DNA of 64,000 nucleotides. Source: Sordaria brevicollis. Taxonomy: Eukaryota > Ascomycota > Sordariomycetes > Sordariales > Sordariaceae. Shown one piece after another: positions 45,827 to 57,805 of this stretch (positions are counted from its first letter, which is position 1; each line of letters begins with the position of its first letter). The translations under genes were made by a program, and so were the position numbers. The stretch covers positions 558,001-622,000 of the forward strand of contig JAUTDP010000009.1 in NCBI GenBank assembly GCA_033439795.1. Reading direction: 5' to 3'. The notes under the pieces were generated by a model, which was not told the origin of the DNA, did not search any database, and worked only from the letters and a program-made list of their open reading frames with translations.

Positions 45827-46915
45827 GTTTGAGCATGCAGCATTGATAGATGGGGATATCTTGGGAGGTCATCATAGCATATGGATTTTGGTTGGGACTT
45901 GAATAGCAGCGGTTTAGCTGCAGGAATGCTCATTGTCTTTATGATAGGCCATTTTTTTAAAGACATGGAGTCTCAGGAGCATCGGATGGATAATAAAAAC
46001 GTTGGAGACAATTCTCGAAATTGAGACCTGGTTTTCTCCACGTTGGCGCAACAAAGTAGTGTCGTTCTTTGAGTTCATTTAATGTTTGTATGGTTTAGTT
46101 TACGATTTGTGTACCACCAAGGACATGATCCATCTTTCTTCGATCACTTGCGGGCATAATCAGCTCCAGTTTGTCGCTTTCAAGTTATGTTATCGTGATT
46201 ACGGAGCATGACTTAAATTGCTCATGTATCTCGTCGACTTTCTGGAGGAAAGAAGTAAGTGTGGATTCCAAACAATAACCCACAAATATTCATTTACAAA
46301 GTTGATCTTCTTCAGATGAAGCAAAATCGGAGACCTGAAAGCCATTTGTCTTTACGTAGTTTGGACTTGCGTGGTGGTGAACGTAAAGGAGGGTTAGGGT
46401 ACTTGCCCACACCGTGCTCACCTTAGCTTTCTCGCGCCTGACCGAAGCACACCGAGAGCTCTCAACCTGTCGTTCCTCTCGCGATTTCCAACACTGGCGA
46501 GGAGAACAAACACCCGATACAACGAACGAACAAACTCCTCTCCTTTTTCTTTCATCTCTGGCTAAGGAAAGTGGGATGGAGTTGCATTGCGCGATAGGCG
46601 ATTTGTTTAGCCCAGTGATCCCGTTTTGCGCGATCCGAATCAAAAACAAACTCACGTCGCTCTTTCTCCCTTCATCAACTTGGAGCCTTGGACCTGCACG
46701 CCCTCATCTGTGATTGACGGCCTACCTACCCCTTACAATAGGATATTACGACCTTCACTCTGCACGATGCAAAACACACACAATTCTCGGTGATTCCACA
46801 CAATTTTGCTTTCAAAAGGCCAATTCACTTCTTTACCGGGTTTTCGGTCCATCCTCGATAACTGTTGAGGCCCGGCGCCCGTCCTTCTTTAATCAGCTGT
46901 GTCTCTCTTCCAGCC
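45827..46915. other. Intergenic between PA-RING and APC5
   Basis: 1.1 kb, AT-rich at first, then CT-rich near the APC5 start. No gene is visible. Confidence 0.5.
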
Positions 46916-49460
46916 ATGGCACGCTATCTCACACCGGCCAAAATTGGCCTATTAGCTCTGATCGAGCTCTACGTCGAAGAAGCCGTGCCGAATGACGCGA
47001 TCATTCCAGTCCTAAGCTTCCTAACGTCCCACATCCTGGACAGCGACTTGCAAAGCAGGACGAAATCTGTCTCTGGAGGTGCAGCAAACCGGTGGCAACG
47101 GGCTGAGCGCAGCATCGGACTTGTCGTCTCCATCAAAAATTTCGAAGACCTCTTACTTCCATATCCGGCGATAGATCGACTACCCGGCCGTCGTCTATGG
47201 GACAGGTTTCTGGAGAAACTGTGGGGCATCGATTCTCTTGATGCGTTGCAAGAGTTCTTCTCCCGTCGGCCACATGTGCTGGCGCGGACCAGGGACGAGC
47301 TACGCCGGATGGCTGAGCTTGGAGAGCAACCACCGTCCGGGATACTGTTGGCTCGGAACTCGCCCTTGGGAGCTTTCGTGAGAAAGGCGGTCTTGGAGTT
47401 CACAAGGTTACAGTTTCACCATTCGGCGGAGCTGTGGAAAGCATTCGTCAAATACCGTCAGCCTACGGTGTCTTACTGGAAGCGACGAAATCCCCAGTGT
47501 GGAAGATTCAGTTTTGACTCTGTGTTGATGGAGGGTCAGCACGACTGGGGAGCTTTCACGGATGGTATCGCTGCGACAGCATACGGTGGTATGCTCATGG
47601 GTGCTGAAGATGACGCCCTACCGGTCAGCACGGACGACGTCGAGAGCCTTCTGGAGTTTCAAATCGATCAGATACAGAGTAAGTCGCAATTCTGTCACTT
47701 TGCATGGGAGAGGCGGCCCTTCTAACAGCAAGCAGAGTATGGGGCAAGAGTCCCCGCAGAGATCAAAGCCAAGTTTCATGCCATGCTGAAAGACAGTCAC
47801 GTCGTTCCCAGTCTGTCTCATTATCTCAGGTAGGTCTCTATTATCCGAAGATTACTATTTGCGAACCGATGCTCATATCAACATCTACAGCTTCTCTGAT
47901 GCTTGGAGATCCGGCGACTATCCATCAGCATTTGACTACCTCCACAGATACTTCGACTATACGATGCAGAACCGCGACCGTCTTTTCTACCACTATGCTC
48001 TAATGAACCTGGCCATTGTACAGTCTGACTTCGGCTGCCACAAGGAAGCGATGGCAACCATGCTTGAGACCATATCCACCGCTCGCGAGAACAAGGACAA
48101 CACCTGCCTCAACTTTTGTCTGAACTGGTTCTACCACTTCGGCCGCGCACATCCAGATCTTGTCCAAGATCTCGAAGCCAACAGCATGATCGGGAGCGGC
48201 AAGGAAGCTCTCGCCTTCTTACGGGCAAAAGCGAAAGAAACCGGGATGCTCGTCCTCCGAAGTTCGGCCCTCCTGAGTGAAGCCAAGCTCAACATGGCCA
48301 ACGGCGAGAGCGTTGCCGGCGCCATGGAGAATCTCGTGCGCAGCTCCCAGATCATTGTCGAGAGAAACATGAAGTCCCTCTTCGGCTCGCAACTATCCGT
48401 GACCACTTCGCTCTGGGACCGCCTCGGCATCTCCTATCTCTCCAGCATGACCAGCGAAGTCTTCTTACGCGTCCATGCACCCAGCGCCTGCTTCGACGAC
48501 GAACTCAAGATGGTCTGCCGGCTCGCCGGCACCCTCGCCGGCAAGGGCAAATACGAAGAAGCGTTCGCCAAACTCGAGAATGGAATCGACAAGAACTCGC
48601 TCCGCGCCGCCAAGCCGAACCAGTACTGGCACCTCTACCGTGGGCTAGTCAAGCTACGGCGCGACCTTCATCACAACGACCTCGACACAGCCGAGACGCT
48701 GCTTGCGCAGCTACTGCAGGTCGGCTCCGAGGAGCTCGACCCGGATGTGGTGTTCATCATCGACTCGCTGCACATCGAGGCGCTGATCCGGCGCAAGGAC
48801 TTCGACGCCGCGTACGCGAAGATCGAGAGGTTGATCGCCAAGTTCCGCGACGACCACCGAGACCTGTCGCTGCGCATTCGGCTGCTACTGGTCAAGGCGC
48901 ATCTCTTTGATGCCATGGGTAGACCGGAACGCGGGTTCTCGATTACCATGCGCGCTGCAAGCCTCGCTTGGCGGGCACGGCTGCTCACACTCTTGTGGCA
49001 AGCGGTTGGTGCTCTGGCCAACATTCTGAACGCGATGGGCGAGTTTTCCGCCGCCGTACAACTCGTGGAATCTGTGCTGCCACGCTCAATGGAGTCGGAG
49101 AATGCCTTCAACACGGGCATGTTGTATAGTATCCTAGCGGACGCCAGGATGGGACAGGCTGGAAGGGTTGGAAGGGCTGGACAGGCTATGAAGACGACAC
49201 CGACAGGAGAGACAACCGGGGGAGCGGCAGCGGCGTCCCCAAGGGCGATGGGAAGCAACAAGAGAACCGAACTAATTGTCAAAGCACATGAGGCGCTGGA
49301 AAGTGCTTTCAACTATTTCTCTGCGGCGGAAGATCTAGAGAAGCAGTGCGAGACGCTGGCGAAGAGGGCGACGCTGATGAGAGTTATGGGAGATCATGCT
49401 CGAGCAGAGGAGTATGCGGCGCTGTACGTGAATTTGAGGAGACATGGGCCACGACCTTAA
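46916..49460 (+). CDS. apc5: Anaphase-promoting complex subunit 5
   Basis: Three exons, 46916-47678, 47736-47829 and 47891-49460, give 808 residues. Apc5 is a TPR scaffold of the APC/C platform (with Apc1 and Apc4), the nuclear E3 ligase that marks securin and cyclins for destruction at anaphase. The N-terminus (ARYLTPAKIGLLALIELY) and the central Apc5 domain from ~285 (SFSDAWRSGDYPSAFDYLHR, then FYHYALMNLAIVQSDFG) are characteristic. The rest is helical TPR-like repeats, with a low-complexity Gly/Ala/Thr insert near residues 700-735. Its position next to COX13 and APN2 is the conserved MAT-flank order of Sordariomycetes. Confidence 0.93.
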
Positions 49461-50064
49461 CATAGTAGAGCGAAAACGGTCGTGTGAGGTATTTCGGATT
49501 GAGGTTGACAAGGCTCTATGTGGGAGCCCTTGAGGGGCAACTTTGTTGTAATGACTTGGGGCGGACTGGCAAAGAGCTTGTTGCTTGACATTACGGTCAG
49601 GGGTTTGATCTCAACAAAGGCCAGGGTGTGTGACCCTGGTCTCGTTATGTTTATACCCCTATCAGAGACCGATAAAACCCATGTGGACTCAGTGCGAGTT
49701 GTCTTGTGGTGCCATTCCACAAAATTAGTTAACTTGGCTGTTGGCTCCTTAGACATAGGATTGCACAAATAATGAGATCATATGAACGTGATGGTATGAC
49801 TTGCAAGTGGTAATCTCATAATGCATGAAAAAGGATATATTCAGCTGAGGGTGGACGGACAAGGTGATGCTTCTAGCACTCGTCTTGGATCTTCCCTTTC
49901 CACATCAACTATTGAGAGTTCCGTTCCACCGGCTCTTTAGCTACACGCTAGTTGTGGTTTGCTTCTTGTCCCATCACTCTTTGCATTCCAAAAATCCAGG
50001 GATGATGCCAGTCTAGCAAGCAAGGGCGGACGTGGTGGTTGTGAAGCTCGCATTAACAAGCCAC
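49461..50064. other. Convergent 3' intergenic region
   Basis: Between the stops of APC5 (+) and COX13 (-). Apart from a possible alternative 3' exon of COX13 (see findings), nothing is recognised. Confidence 0.5.
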
Positions 50065-50968
50065 TTACGTGACCTTGTCGCGGTTGTGGTAGTTGACAGA
50101 CTCGTTCCAGCTATAGACAAGGTTGGCTTGGTTAGTACGTGTTGCCTGAGAGCCTCCTGAGCTCCAGTGGCTCCTCTAGAGCTTCCTTCGCGGGTTGAGG
50201 ATAGGTGGGCTGAACGTACAAGAGAGTCTTGTCACCGTCACCCCAGGGGTAGTTGCGGGTGCGGATGTTCTGGTAGGGGTACTCGGTGCGCTCCTCAAGA
50301 GGGGGGAGGTGGGACCAGTGCTCCCAATGCTCGTTGTAGAGAGTGTAGGCGTTGTAGCCGGCGAGGGCAAGGGCCGGGGGGATGCCGCTGCAAGAGGGGA
50401 GAGTTTCGTTAGCTCATCATGTTCCAATCCCTCTTTTCCTATTTCTTCGCTCCATCAAGCATCGTCGCCTAGGTGTTGGATGTTTGATCCCCCTTCGTCC
50501 TTCTCGGCGATGCGCATCGTCTGTGACGTCGTTGTCATGCGGTCATTGTTGATGTCGAGCTGCATTGGAGCTTGGTGGAGCTTCGTTCGAGCTACTTGGA
50601 GCTCAAGCTCCTTCAGAGCTCGGGGGATCCATCCGGGAAAAACCACGCAACGGGAACTTGGGAAGAGGGAAGGATTGCGCATACTAGAGAGAAATCTTGC
50701 GCCAGAGCTCTGTATGGTAGTCCCCAAGTTAGTATTCCTGTCTATCGATGTCCGAGGTCGGCAATTGACAAGGGCGGGTGGTGGGTTAGGGCGCACCAGT
50801 GGTCTCAGCGGCGTGCTGCTTGACGGCCTCACGCTCCCTGACGAAAGCGTTCTTGCCGGAGCCGGTGGCAGGGGTGCTGGCAAAGCGGCGCTGGACGGTC
50901 TGGCGGACCGCGGGGGCGCGGAGGTTGGCGGCGAGGCGCGCGAAGAACATCTGGCGTTGGGCGAACAT
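50065..50968 (-). CDS. cox13: Cytochrome c oxidase subunit VIa
   Basis: Four exons, 50968-50797, 50709-50685, 50387-50220 and 50110-50065, give 136 residues. Exon 2 is only 25 bases. A mitochondrial presequence (FFARLAANLRAPAVRQTVQRRF) precedes the COX6A core: ELWRKISLYGIPP and the single transmembrane segment ALALAGYNAYTLYNEH, then the conserved HWSHLPPLEERTEYPYQNI and RTRNYPWGDGDKTLFWN. The subunit sits at the dimer interface of complex IV in the inner membrane and modulates its activity. The final stop TAA (50067-50065) lies inside a perfect donor-like ACGTAAGT, so an alternative C-terminal exon is possible. It shares a 0.76 kb divergent promoter region with APN2. Confidence 0.93.
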
Positions 50969-51727
50969 GGTGTCCGTATTCGTTGTGGTCGATTACAGGT
51001 GGTGTTGAAGGAGTGTAACGAGGTGGATGCGGAATCAGCAGCAAAGGTTGTAGCAACGGGACCCACTTTTTCCCTCCTGCGCTTGGCGGCTTCTCGTGAC
51101 TCCGGGTGCGAAGTGAGGTCAGAGACCGATCAGCTTATTGCTCGGCTCGACCTCGGGTGGGTGGCAGGCACGGTGGGTTGCGGCTGCCCAATGGGTGTGG
51201 CTGGAGTGCAAAAGCGGTGAGATTTCAGCCACATCACTAGCTCTGCACGCTCCTGCTTGCAAGCTGCGCCAGAGGTCGGAATGACGAAAGCTAGGTATCT
51301 TGGCAACGTGCAGCTGTCTGTCAGGTGACTTCGTGTGCTGGAAAAGGTGGGTTCTCGCAACGGAAGCGCACAGGCCAGTCGTTCGTTTGTGGGCGTCGCG
51401 AATCTGATCGACGTCGTTTGTCGTTTGCCGCGTTGCCAAGCGACCTCGAATGGTTGCAAACTCCTCGATATTTTGAGAAATCCTTCCAATTAGCAGAGTG
51501 AGGGAAGACACCACGGTCCCGGTGAAGATTCAAACTTGGACCCTTGAATATCTGGCTCATGCAGAATTGGGAAACTCTGTTGTCAGCCCATGTCCCTCTG
51601 CTGCTTCTCGTGTCGTCACTGCACTTCCCAGCACCGCATCCGGCGACCAAAGTGACTATATTGCATTACCCCTAACCCTGGTAGTTGAAAACAATTCCCT
51701 TGGGCGTAACGAAACGAACAAGTGAAA
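50969..51727. promoter_or_regulatory. Shared divergent promoter region of COX13 and APN2
   Basis: 759 bases separate the two start codons, so both promoters must lie here. Frames inside are shadows. I could not identify a specific factor site with confidence. Confidence 0.55.
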
Positions 51728-53939
51728 ATGGTGTTGCGAATTACGACGTGGAATGGTGAGAACCTCTCGTACTGTTGCTGCGTCCTGTTCTGTTCTAACT
51801 CTAACGTTGGGTAGTAAATGGTATCAGGTCAGTCTATACAACAATAAGTTGTCGCCATAAACCAGCTCTGACTTTGTTTCAAGAAACCCGTTCAGTTATG
51901 AGCCATGGCGAAAGAATCGCACGTTCCAGGCCATGTTTGACACCTTGGAAGCCGACATTGTGGTCATGCAGGAGACGAAGATCCAACGGAAAGATTTGAG
52001 AGATGATATGGTCCTTGTCCCTGGCTGGGATGTGTACTTCAGCCTGCCCAAGTACAAGAAGGGTTATTCAGGAGTCGCAATTTACACTCGTTCCTCAAAG
52101 TGTTGCCCGATCAAAGCCGAAGAAGGCATCACTGGCGTGCTGTGCCCCCCGAACTCGTCCACAAAGTTTCGCGACCTACCCACCGATCAGCAAATTGGTG
52201 GCTATCCCACGCCCGGCCAGCTCTCCAGCGACATAGACGAAGCTCAACTCGACTCCGAAGGAAGATGTGTCGTCTTGGAGTTTCCCGCCTTCGTCCTCAT
52301 CGGTGTGTACAGCCCTGCTACCCGAGACGAGACCAGGACCGAGTTCCGTCAGGCTTTCATCGACGCCATGGACGCCAGAGTCCGTAACCTCGTCGCAATG
52401 GGGAAGGAGGTTTTCCTTTGCGGAGACCTCAACATTATACGAAACGAGATGGACACCGCCGGCCTGCCCGAACGGTTGAAAAAGGAGGCTATGACACTCG
52501 ACGGTTTCTTCTCGACACCTTCACGGCGGTTCTTGAACCAAATGGTTTTCGGTGGCCGAGTGATTGGCGAGCCCGACGAGGGGCGAGAGAAGCCTGTACT
52601 TTGGGATCTCTGCAGAGAGTTCCATCCAAGACGGCCAGGCATGTACACGTGCTGGGAAACAAGGAAGAATGCGAGGCCTGGAAACTTTGGCAGCCGAATC
52701 GACTACGTCCTGTGTAGCTCCGGGATCAAAGACTGGTTCATCGACGCCAACATCCAAGAAGGTCTTCTCGGATCCGATCACTGCCCTGTCTATGCGACCA
52801 TCGGTGACACTGTTAGCAAGGATGGTTCCAGGGTTCCCATCACAGAGATCATGAATCCAGAAGGCATGTTCAAAGACGGACAACGTCAGCGCGAATGGTC
52901 CCAAAAGGACTGTCTGCCAACTTCGGCAAAGCTGATCCAAGAGTTCGATCGGCGGCAGAGCATCAAAGATATGTTCTTCAAGAAAAGAACGCCGTCCACC
53001 ACACCCAAGGCAGCGACCCCAGCCGCCGAGGGGCAAGACGCTTTCGATCCTGCCAACATATCCTTCGTTACATCGACCGCTGCCGTTCCAGTACCCGAGA
53101 CTGCCAGCTTCGCGCCATCGCCCAAGCAATCGTTATCCCAGTCGACCACAACTGAGCCGGCATTATCGCAAACATCCCCCCTTCCCAAAAGACGAGCCGA
53201 GCAATCTGCATCATCAATACGGCCACCCAAAAAAGCCAAGATGGCGCTCACGAAGCAGTCATCCTCGAAAGCCGGGCCAGGCCCATCGCAAAGCACACTC
53301 ATCGGCTTCTTCAAGCCAAAGACATCGACCGCAACTCTCGACCCTGCTCCCATAAATGAAGGCACTCATTCCCCAGCGATGACCGCCGATACAACAAGAC
53401 TAAACGAGCCATCTCCAACCAAAGAAAGCAAAGCAAAGCCACCCTTCCAGCCCGACGATATCGAGGAATGGGACGAAGACACTCTCGAACAACACAAGAC
53501 CAGTGCGACCACACACAAAGCAGGCCACACCGCCAAGGAGGACGAAAACAAAGGAAAACCGGTCTTCGACCCCATCCAGAACAAAGAGTCATGGTCCAAG
53601 CTGCTTGGCAAGAGGGTCGTTCCCAAATGTGAACACGGCGACGATTGCCAGAGCTTGGTTACCAAAAAGCCTGGAATCAACTGTGGTATGTGCCACCATT
53701 TTTCTTTTCCCCTTTTCTGCCCCAGTCCTTTCCGCCGCCCTTCTTCATTTTTCCTTTCTTCATTTCTCCCAAACACCTTACTAGCCTTAAGCTGACACTT
53801 CTTGATTCCGCCTTCTGTCACAGGCCGATCCTTCTACATGTGTGCTCGACCCCTCGGACCGTCCGGCGACAAGGAGACAGGCACGGAGTTTCGATGTAAA
53901 ACGTTCATATGGAGTAGCGATTGGAATGGCCGGCCATAG
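51728..53939 (+). CDS. apn2: DNA-(apurinic or apyrimidinic site) lyase / AP endonuclease 2
   Basis: Four exons, 51728-51755, 51815-51827 (13 bases), 51884-53685 and 53824-53939, give 652 residues. The N-terminal ~300 residues are the exonuclease-endonuclease-phosphatase fold of class II AP endonucleases in base-excision repair: TTWNVNGIRN, VMQETKIQ (catalytic Glu), FLCGDLNI, and LGSDHCPVYA near the end (catalytic Asp-His). After a disordered Ser/Thr/Pro linker, Gln483-Phe490 (QSTLIGFF) is a PCNA-interacting PIP box. A C-terminal GRF zinc finger (~596-650, CEHGDDC to GTEFRCKTFIW) completes the Apn2 architecture. The last exon is needed for the zinc finger. Nuclear; a standard landmark next to fungal MAT loci. 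Confidence 0.96.
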
Positions 53940-55123
53940 GTGGACTCTAATGGCGGTCGATGCTACTGGCATTGTGTCTGGCATGAGGAGGAAGGTTTTG
54001 ATGGAGTGGTTTAGCGAACTGGAGACGGCGGCGCTGAAGTCGATGGCAATATGACAATGGGGGATACGTCAACTGCGAGACTTTGTGCGATTAGTGATTG
54101 AATGCTCTTGCACTTCTCTTCATATCACATATGGAACTAAAATTCAAGCTCATGTCTTTTTGATGCTGAAGTCAATCCGTTGTTTGGTGATGTTTGCTCG
54201 AGTGATAGGTTTGTGTCTTCTATCGATGATACCCAGAAAGTACTATCTCACCTGGCCCTTTGGTTACACGAAGCGGTAAGCAGACAAAGCAGCGAAGCCA
54301 ACCACTTGCGGGACGGAACAGGTTAAGCATATTCGGACGTAAGCAAGCAAAGGCAGGCCTTGTCCAGCATACGAAGACCACAAGGGTTGACGCACAAGGA
54401 AGCTTGGTGTTTTTTTTATAAATGTTATATTTTTGTGAATTTGATCTATCTACTGTGCTCCAGACGGACGAAGAAATGTCCCTGAGACTTGATGAACGAA
54501 CCATAATATGCGCCAGTCACCACCGCGCTCCTATATGCTAGCAACAAAGGAAAAAGAAAACCATGAAATGAGACCAGAAACCGACCGACCCCCATTGGAT
54601 ATCATTGACCATTGCGCCATGCATGTGAAAACAAACCAGACCATGTCCCTCCCACCAGATGCGAAAAAAGACCAAAGCCGACCCGTTATATTTCCTCCTC
54701 CATGTGACTTGTGTGGTACCATTTGCGAGATACCTTCTGACCGAAACGAACCGAACCGAAATGCAAGTAATGTGTGTGTGCACCATGCTGCTTCCTCCTG
54801 AAAAAAGACTGTTGTGCATAAGTCCTTCTGACCAAACCCAGTGCATGTGTCGCACCGCCTATGTCTCCAACTTCTGCTCAAGATCCGTTTCCGTTGAATG
54901 GAGTGAGGTGTCGAAGATGGAAAAACAGTCGCCAAAAGTATGGATGAGTTTGGTGCCGACAGAACAAGCGCCAATGTCGAGGAAGATGTGTGCTTGCTGT
55001 GACTCTGACAAAGAACAAGTAAGGAAATGCGAACCATGAGAAAAAGGGAAACTGAGACCATTGTCGCGCTGAACCACTACCTGCGCCACGAAGACTGATC
55101 CCCTGCTGACAGAAATGGCTACC
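53940..55123. other. APN2 to mat a-1 interval
   Basis: 1.2 kb between convergent stops. The left edge of the mating-type idiomorph is expected in or near this stretch, but the border cannot be seen without the opposite mating type. No gene is recognised; the part near 54.4 kb is AT-rich. Confidence 0.5.
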
Positions 55124-56559
55124 TTAGTCCTCGGTATCCATGTTCTCACCATTGGCAGGAGGCCAGGTGACGTTGACAAGAGTATAGCCAGGGGCAGTGT
55201 GACCGGGAGTAGTAACGTGGACGGCGTTTCCAGAGGCGCTAGGGGTGATGATGGAGCCGACGGGAATGTGAAGGCCGGGACCCTGATGGTGATGAGCGGC
55301 CGCGTGATTGTTCACGTTGGGAATCAGCGCAGGGTTAATGGTGTCGTCAACAATGGTCTGAGCAGTGGTAGTGGCCTCGTTGGCGAGAGTAGGATCGTTA
55401 ACCTGAACCTGGGCAATCATATCCTGGACATTGGCAACAACTGCCTCCATACCGGCAGGGTGCTCGAAGTCCATGTGCGGGTTAGGATTGACAGGGGCCT
55501 GGACGGGGTTGTTTTGGCCGACGGCAATCCACAGATGATCATTGAGAGGGAAGTAAGCACCGCCAAAGGGATCCATGGGGTCGTTGAAGTTGAAGGCCTG
55601 AGCCTGCTCCTCTTCCTCAGTGACGGGGGTGGGGTCAACCGTGTAGCGAGGCATCCAAGTGTCCACAACAGCCGCGCGGAGCTTCCTGGATCCTGCGACG
55701 GGACGGCAAACGATTCTGCAGCCATCATCCATTTCCTCGACACGAACGACACCAGTGAAGTGAGTGCGAATCAGAGCGGCATCCTCGGCATTGACCGTGC
55801 CCCAGAGAAGGTTGCCATTGGCATCGTAGTTGAGAAGCTTGATCTTCAGATGAGGCGACACGCGGCGACGGATGTCCTGAGAACGACGCGGGTTGTAGCG
55901 ATAGTCGGGATGCTCAATCAGCACTCTGCGCTTGATCTCCTTGGCCATGTTGAAGTACTTCTCGCGAATGTGCGGCTGCTCATCACGCCACATATTGCCC
56001 ACGATGACCGCTAAGTGAGGTTAGTCTCAGGGTCTGGCATTTGATGTCATGATGGGGAGAAACTTACAAACTTCGTTGTTGTGAAGACCAGGGTTGCGGT
56101 CGCGAATCTCGCGATGATGATCCTTGCGGTACAAGATGTAGGCATTGGGGGGGCGAGGAATTTTAACCTTCTTCTCTTGCTCCTTGGGCGCTGGAGCGTG
56201 AATGCCCTTGGGATCCCAGAAAAGATTGCCATCGACGACGACAGTATCAGGCTTGAACAGCTTGGTGGGACCAAGAAGCATAATGCCCAGTGACTCCGGA
56301 TCGCGAGCAAACATGCCCTCTTCACCAGTCGCTTTCCTGATGCAATTGGTCAGCAAAATGTAAGGTGAGAGAGAAGTGAGGACACTTACTTGAAGCTGGC
56401 AATGATGCCCGCCTGAATCTCGGAATCGCTCGCAGCGAAATCGGTAAGAGGAATGGCGATGACCTTGCGGTCGTTCCAGTGTCCCAACTGGTTGGAGATG
56501 CGCGACCAGGCCATGGGGGCCATGAGCTCTGGGTCAGGTTGCGACAGGTTGCCGGCCAT
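55124..56559 (-). CDS. mat a-1: Mating-type a HMG-box transcription factor (mat a-1 / MAT1-2-1)
   Basis: Three exons, 56559-56390, 56336-56068 and 56010-55124, give 441 residues. The HMG box spans about 115-190 (KIPRPPNAYILYRKDHH, NMWRDEQPHIREKYF, YRYNPRRSQDIRRR) and binds minor-groove DNA of the ACAAAG type. Intron 2 interrupts the box at the codon for Ser147, the position conserved in MAT1-2-1 genes. The N-terminal MAWSRISNQLGHWND and CRPVAGSRKLRAAVVDTWMPRY after the box are characteristic of Neurospora/Sordaria mat a-1. The C-terminal ~150 residues are Pro/Asn/Ala/His-rich with an acidic end, likely disordered. The protein specifies mating type a: a-type pheromone/receptor expression, fertilisation and, in Neurospora, vegetative incompatibility. 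Its place beside APN2 confirms the assignment. Confidence 0.97.
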
Positions 56560-57598
56560 TGTGACGATTGATGATTTGTTGACGAAGGGGTGCTGTTTGA
56601 GATTGTGAAAGACTTGAGTGATTGATTGTGAGGCGGATGGTTGTTAATGGCGAAGTGGGCTGCGATTGTCGATTGCTGTTACGGTGTTGAAGAAATGTAA
56701 GAAGTGGGAGGAGGGAAGAATTGGAAGGGAGGGAGATTATAAGGAGGGGCAACGACGTCGGGAATTTTGGGTGGAACCGCAATTCCTATTGACGGTTATT
56801 GACACGGCCCCAAATCGCATTCACTGGGCGGTGAATGGCCCGGGGATTCGAGGCAAGCCCATTGATTGGCTGGAGAGGTGCTCTTTTGGCAAACTTGTAT
56901 TTCATCCCAAGTCACTGGTAAGGTCCAGCCCTTGCTGCTTCTGGCCTGAATAAAATTTCCTATTCAGCGTTTCTGAGAACAACGGCTGGGAGTGGGGCAG
57001 GAGACGTTGTGTGGCGTGGTCTCCTTCACTTGATCCAATTCACTTGGTCCGGGACTTGGCAGCAACGGGTACTTCGAGGTGGATGTAAGTTTACCAGTTC
57101 CGTCGGATGGTGACCACTCGGTAAGTTCTGGACATGGTGGCTCTGGCGGCTCAGACGGGACCTTGCGACGGTCCTTGACAGCCCGCAATGTGACTGATAA
57201 TGAAAATCTGGAAGTTTTGCACTTGTTCCATGTCAAGGATATCTTATGTTGCATGAGAATGGCAATGGCCGTAGATGTTGTGATGTTGAAGATCCATTGC
57301 ACACAAATAGCTTGCGTACAATCAGACTGGGTATCATAACTACTTTGGCAACATCTTGGCCCAACTGGGCTTGCCAATCTGCTTGCGTTGTAGATCTTGA
57401 AAGGCACACAAGTAAAGAGTGTCCAAAGTATGCAATGCTAATACGAGGGACAATCTAGTGCAGGCATAGCGGTGATGGCTAAAAAGATGATAGTCGCTGC
57501 TTCAAGTAACAAGTTTTGATTTCAGGATGAACTCGGATTACTTGCGAACCTGAATTCTATCAACACATTTTCAGAACATATAAAGTTTTGAAGAAACC

Positions 57599-57805
57599 AT
57601 GATACTCCGTAGGGCTTTGAGAAGGGGTCGAAATTTGAGAGTCGCAGTTGAAGATATTCTGACCCCACGATATTCAAGTTATTTGGAAGGGGAAAGGAGA
57701 CCTTGGAGAGAAAGAGGAACACGGGGAGAAAAGGAATCACGAAGAGCAGAGTTGGCTGCCCAACAACCTTTCAGAGATTTCCCATACTTCGCCTCGGAAT
57801 CGTAG
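57599..57805 (+). other. Small Arg/Glu-rich ORF, questionable
   Basis: A 68-codon ATG frame upstream of mat a-1 on the opposite strand. It starts MILRRALRRGRNLRVAV and is rich in Arg and Glu. Its position inside the probable idiomorph makes it a weak candidate for a small a-specific transcript such as mat a-2, but I cannot recognise mat a-2 from sequence and coding potential is unproven. Confidence 0.15.

Noticed and set aside
55417..55752. 111-codon minus-strand frame within mat a-1
   Set aside because: A shifted-frame shadow of mat a-1 exon 3.
56964..57407. 147-codon minus-strand frame upstream of mat a-1, considered as mat a-2
   Set aside because: It starts with GTG and I cannot match it to any known mat a-2; coding status is unsupported.
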